Positions 1 through 5,359 of a stretch of DNA of 5,468 bases are shown one piece after another. Under the pieces are notes generated by a model. That model did not search any database. It was not told the DNA's origin and saw only the letters and a list, made by a program, of their open reading frames with translations. The position numbers and the translations under genes are program-made. The DNA comes from Bacteroidia bacterium (GTDB lineage: Bacteria > Bacteroidota > Bacteroidia > Bacteroidales > GCA-2748055), in contig JAUVKN010000281.1 of assembly GCA_030596245.1 (NCBI GenBank), positions 1-5,468 on the forward strand. The letters run 5' to 3'. Within the stretch, counting starts at the first letter, position 1; every line of letters begins with the position of its first letter.

Positions 1-1
1 T

Positions 2-496
2 CAGGGTAATCCATTACCGAAGAGATGGCCATCTGAGTTGTCGGATAAAAAATTAAAAATTCAGGCAAGGATAATGATTCACGAAGAGGAATTGGAATGG
101 CTAAAAGACAAGCTGGAGAAAGTGCTGGCTGCGGCCAAAAAGGCACCCTCCAAAACTTGCCTTCCTGTAAACCGACAGTTTTGGTCAGCGGCCACCCTGA
201 GGGATGGCTTACTGGAAACCATCGCAAATCAGAAAGTGACAACGAATGAAGACGGCATCCTGTATATCAGCGATGAAAGAAGCCCGTACCGAGGCTTGCT
301 CGTGTGGCGTTGGAAAAGTCAGGTAACGGCGATAATGGGCCGAGAATACCGGTACCTGTGCAACCAGGAACGAAAGGAAGCTGAGAAGGAAAATCGTCCA
401 CTGAAAAAAATTGCTTATCCAAAAGCACCAATCTACAATCCGGAAACTGATGAAATTACATACCCAGGTTACAGCCGGGATTGGACTAAAAAATAA
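2..496 (+). CDS. Hypothetical protein, 5'-partial
   Basis: I do not recognise this protein. The reading frame is open to the left edge of the window, and the codons before the first possible start (TTG at 38) read as normal coding sequence (QGNPLPKRWPSEL...). I therefore treat the gene as truncated by the window rather than starting at 38. Other in-window starts are TTG 38 (152 residues) and ATG 74 (140 residues). Neither has a clear ribosome binding site, which is uninformative in Bacteroidota. The visible part has a charged helical segment (about residues 5-40 counted from TTG 38), then a mixed, Trp- and Arg-rich middle (FWSAATLRDGLLETI, YRGLLVWRWKSQ), and a Pro/Tyr-rich tail (YPKAPIYNPETDEITYPGYSRDW). 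No signal peptide or membrane segment is visible. It is followed by a T-rich stretch and a strong terminator. That it is a real gene is fairly likely; its function is unknown. Confidence 0.6.
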   Translation, partial: QGNPLPKRWPSELSDKKLKIQARIMIHEEELEWLKDKLEKVLAAAKKAPSKTCLPVNRQFWSAATLRDGLLETIANQKVTTNEDGILYISDERSPYRGLLVWRWKSQVTAIMGREYRYLCNQERKEAEKENRPLKKIAYPKAPIYNPETDEITYPGYSRDWTKK

Positions 497-536
497 AGGT
501 GTGGTGAGTGGTTTTCTTTTTTTTCTTTTCATGGTG

Positions 537-587
537 GGGATCCGGGTTTTTGTCTCCGTTGTTATTGTGCCTGGATCCCTTTTTTTT
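537..587 (+). terminator. Intrinsic terminator after the first gene
   Basis: The left arm GGGATCCGGG (537-546) pairs with CCTGGATCCC (570-579) over 10 bp including one G-T wobble. The loop is 23 nt, and eight T follow directly (580-587). This is a convincing terminator for the gene ending at 496. The long loop is unusual, and the element ends only 13 bases before the next start codon, so it could also act as an attenuator for the small gene at 601. A further T-rich tract (511-530) precedes the hairpin. Confidence 0.8.
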
Positions 588-600
588 AAACTTGGAAATT

Positions 601-816
601 ATGGATAAAACAGAAAGGCTGAATAAAGAGATTCGAACCAGTCGGCAGTTCTTGAAGGATTTGGAAATGGATCCGAAGTTGAACTCAGAAGTTATTCAGT
701 GGATGAGGTGGATGCTGAAGAGGCTAGAAGCCCAAGCATTGACGTTGGAGTTGCTTGGATTTCGGGAATTGGGAAACGTCCATAGTACTCGCATATACAC
801 TATGTTTCAAAACTAA
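601..816 (+). CDS. Small hypothetical helical protein (71 aa)
   Basis: I do not recognise the family. I chose ATG 601 because the longer in-frame version from GTG 508 would translate the T-rich tract and the terminator into an implausible Phe-rich leader. The 71-residue product starts MDKTERLNKEIRTSRQFL and appears almost entirely helical and amphipathic, with charged residues alternating with Leu/Ile/Met/Trp through about residue 55 (EVIQWMRWMLKRLEAQALTLELL). A short, less regular tail follows. It has no signal peptide, membrane span, cysteine cluster or recognisable DNA-binding motif. A helical bundle or dimerising helix is the most one can infer. There is no Shine-Dalgarno site, and I could not find a Bacteroidota-type promoter between the terminator and the ATG, so how it is expressed is unclear. 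Codon and base use resemble the preceding gene. It could be a small partner protein or a spurious ORF. Confidence 0.5.
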   Translation: MDKTERLNKEIRTSRQFLKDLEMDPKLNSEVIQWMRWMLKRLEAQALTLELLGFRELGNVHSTRIYTMFQN

Positions 817-822
817 TATATA

Positions 823-918
823 TGACCCCAGGAAAGTGAATACCGGGATAACTATCCACAGGATCTTGCCCGGTCCTGCTCACAAAGGTAGTGGATGGTA
901 GTTATTCCGACAGGGTCA
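823..918 (+). other. Nested inverted repeats, possible structured RNA
   Basis: This stretch has no credible ORF but folds on paper. The outer arms TGACCC (823-828) and GGGTCA (913-918) pair over 6 bp. Inside them, positions 844-854 pair with 899-909 (11 bp, one G-T), and TCCAC (855-859) pairs with GTGGA (891-895), leaving a 3-nt bulge (896-898). An apical AGGA (860-863)/TCCT (874-877) helix is also possible. An asymmetric internal loop separates the outer and middle helices. A strong terminator lies 47 bases downstream (966-1000). The element could be a small RNA, a structured 3' UTR of the 601 gene, or a relic of a mobile element. I recognise no named RNA family. Confidence 0.35.
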
Positions 919-965
919 AAACGCTGATTTTTCATAGTAAGTTTGGTCAACATGGTTATCGATTG

Positions 966-1000
966 CCGGGGGATGTCTTAGGATGTCTCCCGGTTTTTTT
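966..1000 (+). terminator. Strong intrinsic terminator
   Basis: Positions 966-977 and 982-993 form a 12-bp stem starting with CCGGG/CCCGG. It includes three G-T wobbles, has a 4-nt loop, and is followed by seven T (994-1000). It ends whatever transcript covers 601-965, that is the 601 gene with a long 3' UTR, or a separate RNA. It also isolates the next gene at 1045, which therefore needs its own promoter. Confidence 0.9.
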
Positions 1001-1015
1001 ATGCTAGAAATTGTC

Positions 1016-1023
1016 TATATTTA
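1016..1023 (+). promoter_or_regulatory. Candidate -7 box for the MmpS-like gene
   Basis: TATATTTA matches the Bacteroidota -7 consensus TAnnTTTG at all but the last base. It lies 21 bases before ATG 1045, directly after a terminator, where a new promoter is expected. No good -33 TTTG is visible at 19-21 bases upstream; that position falls in the T tract of the preceding terminator. This is a tentative call. Confidence 0.3.
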
Positions 1024-1044
1024 ATTAACTAAAAGCCCACCAAC

Positions 1045-1503
1045 ATGAGTTTACAGCCCAGAGACAGGTTAATCATTGCTATCGGTGCAGTCATAATTAT
1101 ATTCCTAGTTATTCTAACTATAAGAGAGGTATCACCCTCTTCCAAACCTCCAAGAACAGACTCAAAGAAAACAGAAAGAAGAGACCACAGTGATGGCCAT
1201 GATGCAGCCAAATCCATACAAACTTATCAAGTTGAGTATAAAGTAATCTGCGTGGATTGTGATGTTAGCTATACCAACGAGACGGGCGGAACAGATCAAC
1301 TTAATGAAGTTACAGGACCTTGGAGCAAGGAGATATCAGCTAAAGGAGATGATTTTATACATCTTAGAGCGCAAAATGGTAATTTGAATAATTTGCCAGT
1401 AACGGTTACTATTAAGATAAACGGAAAGGTAGTTGAAACCGAAACCTCTAATGGCAGATTTGCAATAGCTGATGTTTATTGTAAGCCCAAAGATGTGGAC
1501 TGA
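1045..1503 (+). CDS. Membrane-anchored protein with MmpS-like domain
   Basis: The 152-residue product begins with one hydrophobic segment (about residues 9-26, LIIAIGAVIIIFLVILTI) preceded by Arg/Asp, so it is probably an inner-membrane anchor with the rest outside the cytoplasm. A charged, flexible linker (27-58) follows. Residues 61-147 form a beta-rich domain whose pattern I recognise as MmpS-like: VEYKV, then DVSYTNETGGT, PWSKEISAKGDDFIHLRAQN, VTVTIKINGKVVETETSNG, and a last strand. The order 'Y-x-V ... SYTN ... PWSK ... LRAQN ... INGKVV ... TSNG' is the family signature. Mycobacterial MmpS proteins are accessory partners of MmpL lipid transporters, but in Bacteroidota such domains often stand alone, and no MmpL-type transporter is present here, so no transport role should be assumed. 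Cys69, Cys72 and Cys146 in the outer domain are unusual and could form a disulphide. The gene is visibly more AT-rich than the AsmA gene downstream. The start at ATG 1045 is clear because it begins just before the membrane anchor. Confidence 0.85.
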   Translation: MSLQPRDRLIIAIGAVIIIFLVILTIREVSPSSKPPRTDSKKTERRDHSDGHDAAKSIQTYQVEYKVICVDCDVSYTNETGGTDQLNEVTGPWSKEISAKGDDFIHLRAQNGNLNNLPVTVTIKINGKVVETETSNGRFAIADVYCKPKDVD

Positions 1504-1588
1504 TATTTCCGGTCCCATCACATTAACCTGTATGGACTACGAAAAAGATGTTGAGGAGCTGCTCCTCTGGTTTGCGATTTTTGATTAG
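1493..1588 (+). CDS. Possible overlapping 31-aa small ORF
   Basis: An ATG at 1493 opens a frame of 31 codons that overlaps the last 11 bases of the MmpS-like gene and ends at TAG 1586-1588. An internal ATG at 1532 would give 18 residues. The peptide (MWTDISGPITLTC, then MDYEKDVEELLLWFAIFD) is acidic then hydrophobic at its end. The overlap would allow translational coupling, but there is no independent evidence of translation, and an ORF this short can arise by chance. It could also be a decayed gene remnant. Confidence 0.15.
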   Translation: MWTDISGPITLTCMDYEKDVEELLLWFAIFD

Positions 1589-1620
1589 TGGGAAATAAGT
1601 CGTTAAAAGTCAACAAAATA

Positions 1621-1653
1621 CTTGACTGATATGTATTAATAAGAGTAACTTGT
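1621..1653 (+). promoter_or_regulatory. Candidate promoter of the secreted-protein gene
   Basis: CTTG (1621-1624) and TAACTTGT (1646-1653) are separated by 21 bases, the spacing typical of Bacteroidota promoters (TTTG, 19-21 bases, TAnnTTTG). Each box departs from consensus. The -7 box ends 28 bases before ATG 1682. This is plausible but not strong. Confidence 0.35.
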
Positions 1654-1681
1654 TATAGTCTAACCCCCAAAATCATTTATC

Positions 1682-2098
1682 ATGCGAAAATTACTAGTTA
1701 TCACAGCCCTCCTCCTGTTTGCAGGAGTATCTTTTAGTCAAACTTTACAAAAAGACGGGATTGTCTCAATTCATGAATGGACTGTAAAACTCAATCCTGA
1801 TGTTACAATGAATCAATTCTTGGAAATATGGGACAACACATTTAGTGCATTAATAAAAGAAGCTATGCCAGAGATGAAGCCTTTAGTAATAAAGGGTATT
1901 GGTAAGGATTATAAATTCGAATATGCTGGACTCTATATCTGGGAATCTATCGATGAATTCAGAAAATATTGGAATGAAGACGGAAGCCCTACAGAAAAAG
2001 GTATGCCAATGGTTGAAAAGTTAATGAGTAAAATGAGCGTATTGGAAAAGTATGGCGAATTTACCTATACCGCGAAAGATTATGTTATTATTCAGTAA
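1682..2098 (+). CDS. Secreted small protein, alpha+beta-barrel-like
   Basis: The 138-residue product has a clear Sec signal peptide: basic MRK, a hydrophobic core LLVITALLLFAGV, and a likely cut near SFS-Q (residue 19/20), a common Bacteroidota pattern. There is no lipobox cysteine, so it is probably a soluble periplasmic or secreted protein. The mature part suggests a ferredoxin-like beta-alpha-beta order: strand IVSIHEWTVKL, a long helix (about 43-63), strand PLVIKGI, strand FEYAGLYIWES, helices (about 91-121, including IDEFRKYW), and a last strand EFTYTAKDYVII. This resembles dimeric alpha+beta barrel (ABM/NIPSNAP-like) proteins, especially the 'YAGLYIWES-IDEFRKYW' segment, but I see no catalytic residue and assign no activity. 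The gene stands alone, with a candidate promoter upstream and its own terminator 25 bases after the stop. It is more AT-rich than the asmA gene. Confidence 0.8.
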   Translation: MRKLLVITALLLFAGVSFSQTLQKDGIVSIHEWTVKLNPDVTMNQFLEIWDNTFSALIKEAMPEMKPLVIKGIGKDYKFEYAGLYIWESIDEFRKYWNEDGSPTEKGMPMVEKLMSKMSVLEKYGEFTYTAKDYVIIQ

Positions 2099-2123
2099 TT
2101 GATGATAAATTAAGTACCAGTTC

Positions 2124-2152
2124 CCCCCAGTCTTAATTGGCTGGGGGTTTTT
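2124..2152 (+). terminator. Intrinsic terminator of the secreted-protein gene
   Basis: CCCCCAG (2124-2130) and CTGGGGG (2141-2147) form a perfect 7-bp GC-rich stem with a 10-nt loop, followed by five T (2148-2152). It lies 25 bases after the stop codon at 2096-2098. Confidence 0.92.
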
Positions 2153-2260
2153 CATGGGCTGGTATCCTTCATATTCACCAAATCAACTCCAAAACAGCCC
2201 CATTTCGAGCATATCTCCCCATGGATAGGGTAGAGTGTCACTGAGGGGGTGAAAATCCAA

Positions 2261-2284
2261 TGTTGGTGAAATTGTTGGTGAAAT
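2261..2284. repeat. Perfect 12-bp tandem duplication beside tRNA terminator
   Basis: TGTTGGTGAAAT occurs twice in direct succession (2261-2272 and 2273-2284) with no mismatch. The 8-bp core TTGGTGAA also occurs once inverted, as TTCACCAA at 2174-2181. The duplication ends one base before the T tract of the tRNA terminator on the opposite strand, so it lies just beyond the end of the tRNA transcript. It may be a replication slip, a protein-binding site or the scar of an element that used this tRNA locus. Confidence 0.7.
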
Positions 2285-2285
2285 C

Positions 2286-2320
2286 AAAAAGGCAGCCACA
2301 AGTATTTCGTTGTAACTGCC
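2286..2320 (-). terminator. Intrinsic terminator of tRNA-Arg
   Basis: On the - strand, an 11-bp stem (2320-2310 with 2301-2291; GGCAG pairs with CTGCC at the base, and two G-T wobbles lie inside) with an 8-nt loop is followed by five T (2290-2286). It begins 11 bases after the tRNA 3' end, which indicates that the tRNA is a single-gene transcript. Confidence 0.88.
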
Positions 2321-2331
2321 TTATTATCAAG

Positions 2332-2405
2332 TGAACTAGAGAGGAGTCGAACCCCCAACCTCCTGATCCGTAGTCAGGTGCTCTATCCAGTTGAGCTACT
2401 AGTCC
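2332..2405 (-). tRNA. tRNA-Arg (anticodon ACG)
   Basis: The 74-nt - strand sequence folds into a full cloverleaf. The 7-bp acceptor stem is GGACTAG with CTAGTTC (one G-T). The D stem is GCTC/GAGC with GG in the D loop. The anticodon stem is CCTGA/TCAGG around the loop CTACGGA, giving anticodon ACG. The variable loop is AGGTT. The T stem is GGGGG/CCTCT (two G-T) with T loop TTCGACT, and the discriminator is A. The anticodon reads CGN arginine codons; A34 would be converted to inosine by TadA. The 3' CCA is not encoded, so it must be added after transcription. It is transcribed away from the asmA gene. Confidence 0.97.
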
Positions 2406-2482
2406 AGCATTTTGTATGCTTTTCAGCGTTTGTTTGAAAAGCGATGGCAAATTTAATCATTTCCATACAATTCCAAAACACT

Positions 2483-2515
2483 TTAGCCATATTTGATGTT
2501 CCTTATGTATATTTG
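2483..2515 (+). promoter_or_regulatory. Bacteroidota-type promoter of asmA-like gene
   Basis: TATATTTG (2508-2515) is a full match to the Bacteroidota -7 consensus TAnnTTTG. Upstream, TTAG (2483-2486) lies 21 bases away and would be a weak -33 box. Transcription would start near 2520-2522, leaving a leader of about 10 bases before ATG 2531. The position supports ATG 2531 rather than ATG 2444 as the true start, since the longer frame would begin upstream of this promoter. Confidence 0.55.
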
Positions 2516-2530
2516 GTAAAAACCCGTTTT

Positions 2531-5359
2531 ATGAAAAAAATCCTTAGGATAGTACTGATAACCATTGGTGTACTATTGGTATTGCTGATCACCATTCCTA
2601 TTCTGTTCAAAACGAAGATTGAAACCATGGTGAAGGATCAGGTCAATCAGAATATTCATGCTTCGGTTGACTGGTCAAAGTTCAGCTTGTCTCTATTCAG
2701 GGGTTTCCCAGATCTGAGTATAAATCTGCATCAGGTTTCGGTGGTTGGGTTGGAACCATTTGAAGGTGATACTCTTGTGGGTTTGAAGAGGTTCGAATTC
2801 AGGGTGAATCCCTTCAGTGCCATTGGAAAAAATATAGAAGTGAAATCAGTTCTTTTGGATCAACCGTTGATTAATGGAATAGTTCTGGAGGACGGCACGG
2901 CCAATTGGGATCTTGTGCAAGTGGAGGAGGACGAAGTCAAATATGTCCCCTCTGAAGAATGGGAAGAGCCAGGGAAGATGAAAGATGAGAAAGAATCATT
3001 GACTGTATCACTTCAGCGTTTCGCCATCGTGGATGGTCGGGTGAGTTATACCGATGCAGCCATGGATGTGGAAGCGGAACTGAGTGATGTGGATATGGAA
3101 CTCCGTGGTGATTTCTCCATGGAGGAGACCGAATTGGAGTTGGTACTAAACCTTCAGGGGATCAATGCCAAATATGGTGGAATTCGCTATATGAAGGATG
3201 GAAACCTCGGTCTGGATCTTATTACAGCTGCAAACATGGTCGAAAACAGATATACTCTGAAGAAGAATGAGATAAATTTAAATGGCCTGGTTTTAGGAGC
3301 GGAAGGAGAGGTCACTGTTTTGGAGAATGGTGCCTTAGATATGGATCTGCAATTTTTTTCCCGTGAGACCTCATTTCATACGCTATTGTCCATGGTCCCA
3401 GCCATCTATCTGAAAGATTTTGAATCCCTTAAAACCAGTGGGAATTTGCTATTGGAAGGGAGTATAAAAGGTATCATGGTAGATTCACTTTTACCTGATG
3501 CAGCACTGGTCTTACAGGTAACTGATGGGTATTTTGCCTACCCCGATCTTCCCAAAGATGTTTCTGATGTACAGATCGAACTGAAAGTGGATTACCGGGG
3601 CACTGATATGGATGCAACTACTGTAGTCCTGGAGAGGTTTCACCTGTTGCTGGGAGGAAATCCATTTGACCTCACACTGCAGGTGGACCATCCCATAAGC
3701 GACATGCATGTGGCAGGAGAGGCCATGGGGATGATCGACTTTGCTTCCCTGCAGGATGCAGTACCTCTTGAGGATGTTACACTTGGTGGACGATTGGAAA
3801 CAGATTTGCGCTGGGATACACGCATGTCATACATAGAACAGGAAAAGTTTGAACAGGTTGACCTTGCTGGCACTCTTATGATTGAAGAGGTAAAGGTGGA
3901 GGCGTCGGATATACTGGTGCCGGTGGAGCTTCAGAAGTTGGAGATGGTTTTTAATCCCAGAATTGTGAAACTGGTGACAATGGACCTGAAGCTGGGAACC
4001 TCTGACCTGCATTTGGATGGGGAGCTTTCCAATTTCATTCCATATGTGTTTAATGACCAGACCGTCTCAGGAACATTGAATGTAAAATCACGTTTACTGG
4101 ATGCAAATGAGTTGATGCCTGCTGATACAGAAGACTCCGTTCCCGAAGAGAGCGAGGTGCAGTCTGACGAAGAGATTGATGTTGCTCCACCCGACTCGAT
4201 TGCCGAACCTGGCCAGACAAAGATCCCGGAAAATATCAATTTTAACATGGCATTGGATATGAAAAGGGTGATCTATGACCAGATCGAATTGGATAATATT
4301 ACAGGAGTTCTTAAGGTCAGTGAGGGAGTGGCAAATATGGAAGAATTGAGCCTGAATGTAATCGAAGGGAGCGTTACTGCATCGGGCGTGGTGGACACCC
4401 GGGGAGAATTCACTGAGGTAGATGTTTTACTGGACTTGAATGAGGTGGATATCCCCTCATCTTACAAAACCTTTGTGACGGTTGAACGACTGGCTCCTAT
4501 GGCAAAATATTGTAAGGGGAAAGCCAATGTCAAGATGCAGTATCATTCATTGCTGGATGCCTTTTTCACACCTCTTTATGAAAGCATCAACGCCAGGGGA
4601 AGGATGTTTACACGTGGATTGCAGATTTATAACCTTAATTCATTTGTTAGATTAAGCGAACTTTTGAAGAATGAAAAGTTCCGCGAGATGGCACCTGATG
4701 AAGTAGATGTGAATTTCACCGTAAGGGATGGTAGGGTAATGGTCGACCCCTTTGATATGGAGTTCGACGATTCTAAGATTACGGTTTCTGGTTCACATGG
4801 AATTGACCTGACCATGGATTACCTGCTGGATATGAATATCGCAAAGAGTGATCTGGGTGAGGGAGCTAACGAACTAATGAATGGTTTATCACTCCTGGCT
4901 TCTGGTGCCGGCATTAAGATCCCGGAATCGGATTATGTAAAAGTAAAAGCCAGTATTACCGGCACTTTTAATAAGCCAAAAGTACGTACTGACCTGAGTG
5001 GAAATTTAAAATCGTCTGGTGAAACTGTCAAAGCTGTGGTGGAGGAAAAGGTAATGGAAGAGGTGGAAAAGGTGGAAGAGCAGGTCCGTGACGAAGCCAG
5101 TGAAAAAGCTGATAAGATCATCAGTGATGCAGAGGCAGAAGCAGAACATCTGATTGAGGAAGCGCGAAAAGCCGGGGATGAGCTGGTGAAGGAAGCAGAT
5201 CTTCAGGGGAAGAAACTGATCGAAGAGGCCGGAAGTAATCCCCTGAAACAGATTGCAGCTAAAAGAGGAGCAGAGGAGCTGAAGCGTCAGGCCGAAAAAC
5301 AATCGGCGAACCTGGTTCGGGAGGCTGTTATAACAGGGAATACGAATGATACCACCTAA
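2531..5359 (+). CDS. AsmA family protein, inner-membrane anchored
   Basis: This is a 942-residue protein. ATG 2531 is preferred over in-frame ATG 2444 because it starts directly with a signal anchor (MKK, then hydrophobic 4-26) and follows a promoter-like box; the 29 extra residues would bury the anchor. The AsmA N-terminal region follows: about 30-75 (SVDWSKFSLSLFRGFPDLSINLHQVSVVG), then FEFRVNPFSAIGKN-IEVKSVLLDQPLINGIVLEDGTANWDL, the usual AsmA order. Long beta-rich repeats fill about 100-530. An acidic Pro/Ser/Glu/Asp linker (531-567) leads to the AsmA C-terminal region (about 568-827; LDNITGVLKVSEGVANMEELSL, FVRLSELLKNEKF, GSHGIDLTMDYLLDM, ITGTFNKPKVRTDLSG). Residues 830-935 are a helical tail with 11-residue repeats. 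AsmA proteins (relatives of TamB and YhdP) are thought to bridge the periplasm and move or balance outer-membrane lipids; that role is inferred from the family. The gene stands alone, divergent from tRNA-Arg. No terminator with a clear stem follows. Confidence 0.93.
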   Translation: MKKILRIVLITIGVLLVLLITIPILFKTKIETMVKDQVNQNIHASVDWSKFSLSLFRGFPDLSINLHQVSVVGLEPFEGDTLVGLKRFEFRVNPFSAIGKNIEVKSVLLDQPLINGIVLEDGTANWDLVQVEEDEVKYVPSEEWEEPGKMKDEKESLTVSLQRFAIVDGRVSYTDAAMDVEAELSDVDMELRGDFSMEETELELVLNLQGINAKYGGIRYMKDGNLGLDLITAANMVENRYTLKKNEINLNGLVLGAEGEVTVLENGALDMDLQFFSRETSFHTLLSMVPAIYLKDFESLKTSGNLLLEGSIKGIMVDSLLPDAALVLQVTDGYFAYPDLPKDVSDVQIELKVDYRGTDMDATTVVLERFHLLLGGNPFDLTLQVDHPISDMHVAGEAMGMIDFASLQDAVPLEDVTLGGRLETDLRWDTRMSYIEQEKFEQVDLAGTLMIEEVKVEASDILVPVELQKLEMVFNPRIVKLVTMDLKLGTSDLHLDGELSNFIPYVFNDQTVSGTLNVKSRLLDANELMPADTEDSVPEESEVQSDEEIDVAPPDSIAEPGQTKIPENINFNMALDMKRVIYDQIELDNITGVLKVSEGVANMEELSLNVIEGSVTASGVVDTRGEFTEVDVLLDLNEVDIPSSYKTFVTVERLAPMAKYCKGKANVKMQYHSLLDAFFTPLYESINARGRMFTRGLQIYNLNSFVRLSELLKNEKFREMAPDEVDVNFTVRDGRVMVDPFDMEFDDSKITVSGSHGIDLTMDYLLDMNIAKSDLGEGANELMNGLSLLASGAGIKIPESDYVKVKASITGTFNKPKVRTDLSGNLKSSGETVKAVVEEKVMEEVEKVEEQVRDEASEKADKIISDAEAEAEHLIEEARKAGDELVKEADLQGKKLIEEAGSNPLKQIAAKRGAEELKRQAEKQSANLVREAVITGNTNDTT
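5075..5335 (+). repeat. Seven 11-residue repeats in the AsmA C-terminal tail
   Basis: Residues 849-903 and 914-935 of the AsmA-family protein fall into 11-residue units starting at 849, 860, 871, 882, 893, 914 and 925. In every unit position 4 is V, I or L (852, 863, 874, 885, 896, 917, 928) and position 8 is Ala (856, 867, 878, 889, 900, 921, 932). Positions 904-913, which contain a proline, interrupt the series. An 11-residue period is typical of nearly straight or right-handed coiled coils such as the ATP synthase b subunit. The tail is highly charged (Glu/Lys/Arg). Confidence 0.8.

Noticed and set aside
508..600. In-frame extension of the small gene to GTG 508
   Set aside because: It translates a poly-T tract and a terminator hairpin into a Phe/Trp-rich leader; low-complexity DNA explains it better than a signal peptide.
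841..875. Resemblance to the 23S rRNA peptidyl transferase region (CCGGGATAAC, then ATCTTGCCC)
   Set aside because: Only about 10 bases agree before the sequence diverges, and the pairing partners differ. Judged a coincidence.
823..918. Integron attC site
   Set aside because: The end boxes expected for attC (RYYYAAC and GTTRRRY) are not at the termini of the inverted repeat, and no integrase is present.
823..1000. Retron non-coding RNA
   Set aside because: No reverse transcriptase gene lies in the window, and the flanking helices do not show the usual msr-msd layout.
1553..1582. Terminator after the MmpS-like gene
   Set aside because: The stem is only 6 bp and the T run starts about 10 bases after it, with G and C between; too weak to call.
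2406..2440. Promoter of the tRNA on the - strand (TTTTC, 19 bases, TACAAAAT)
   Set aside because: The spacing fits, but the -7 box matches the consensus poorly, and a 5-bp palindrome (AGCAT/ATGCT) explains part of the pattern.
2444..2530. Upstream extension of the AsmA gene by 29 codons
   Set aside because: It would put a non-signal-like peptide before the membrane anchor, begin ahead of the promoter-like box at 2508-2515, and overlap the region that must hold the divergent tRNA promoter.
3640..4248. Minus-strand open frames inside the AsmA gene
   Set aside because: They lie opposite a long, well-supported gene, their products are low-complexity and Ser-rich, and they have no start context.
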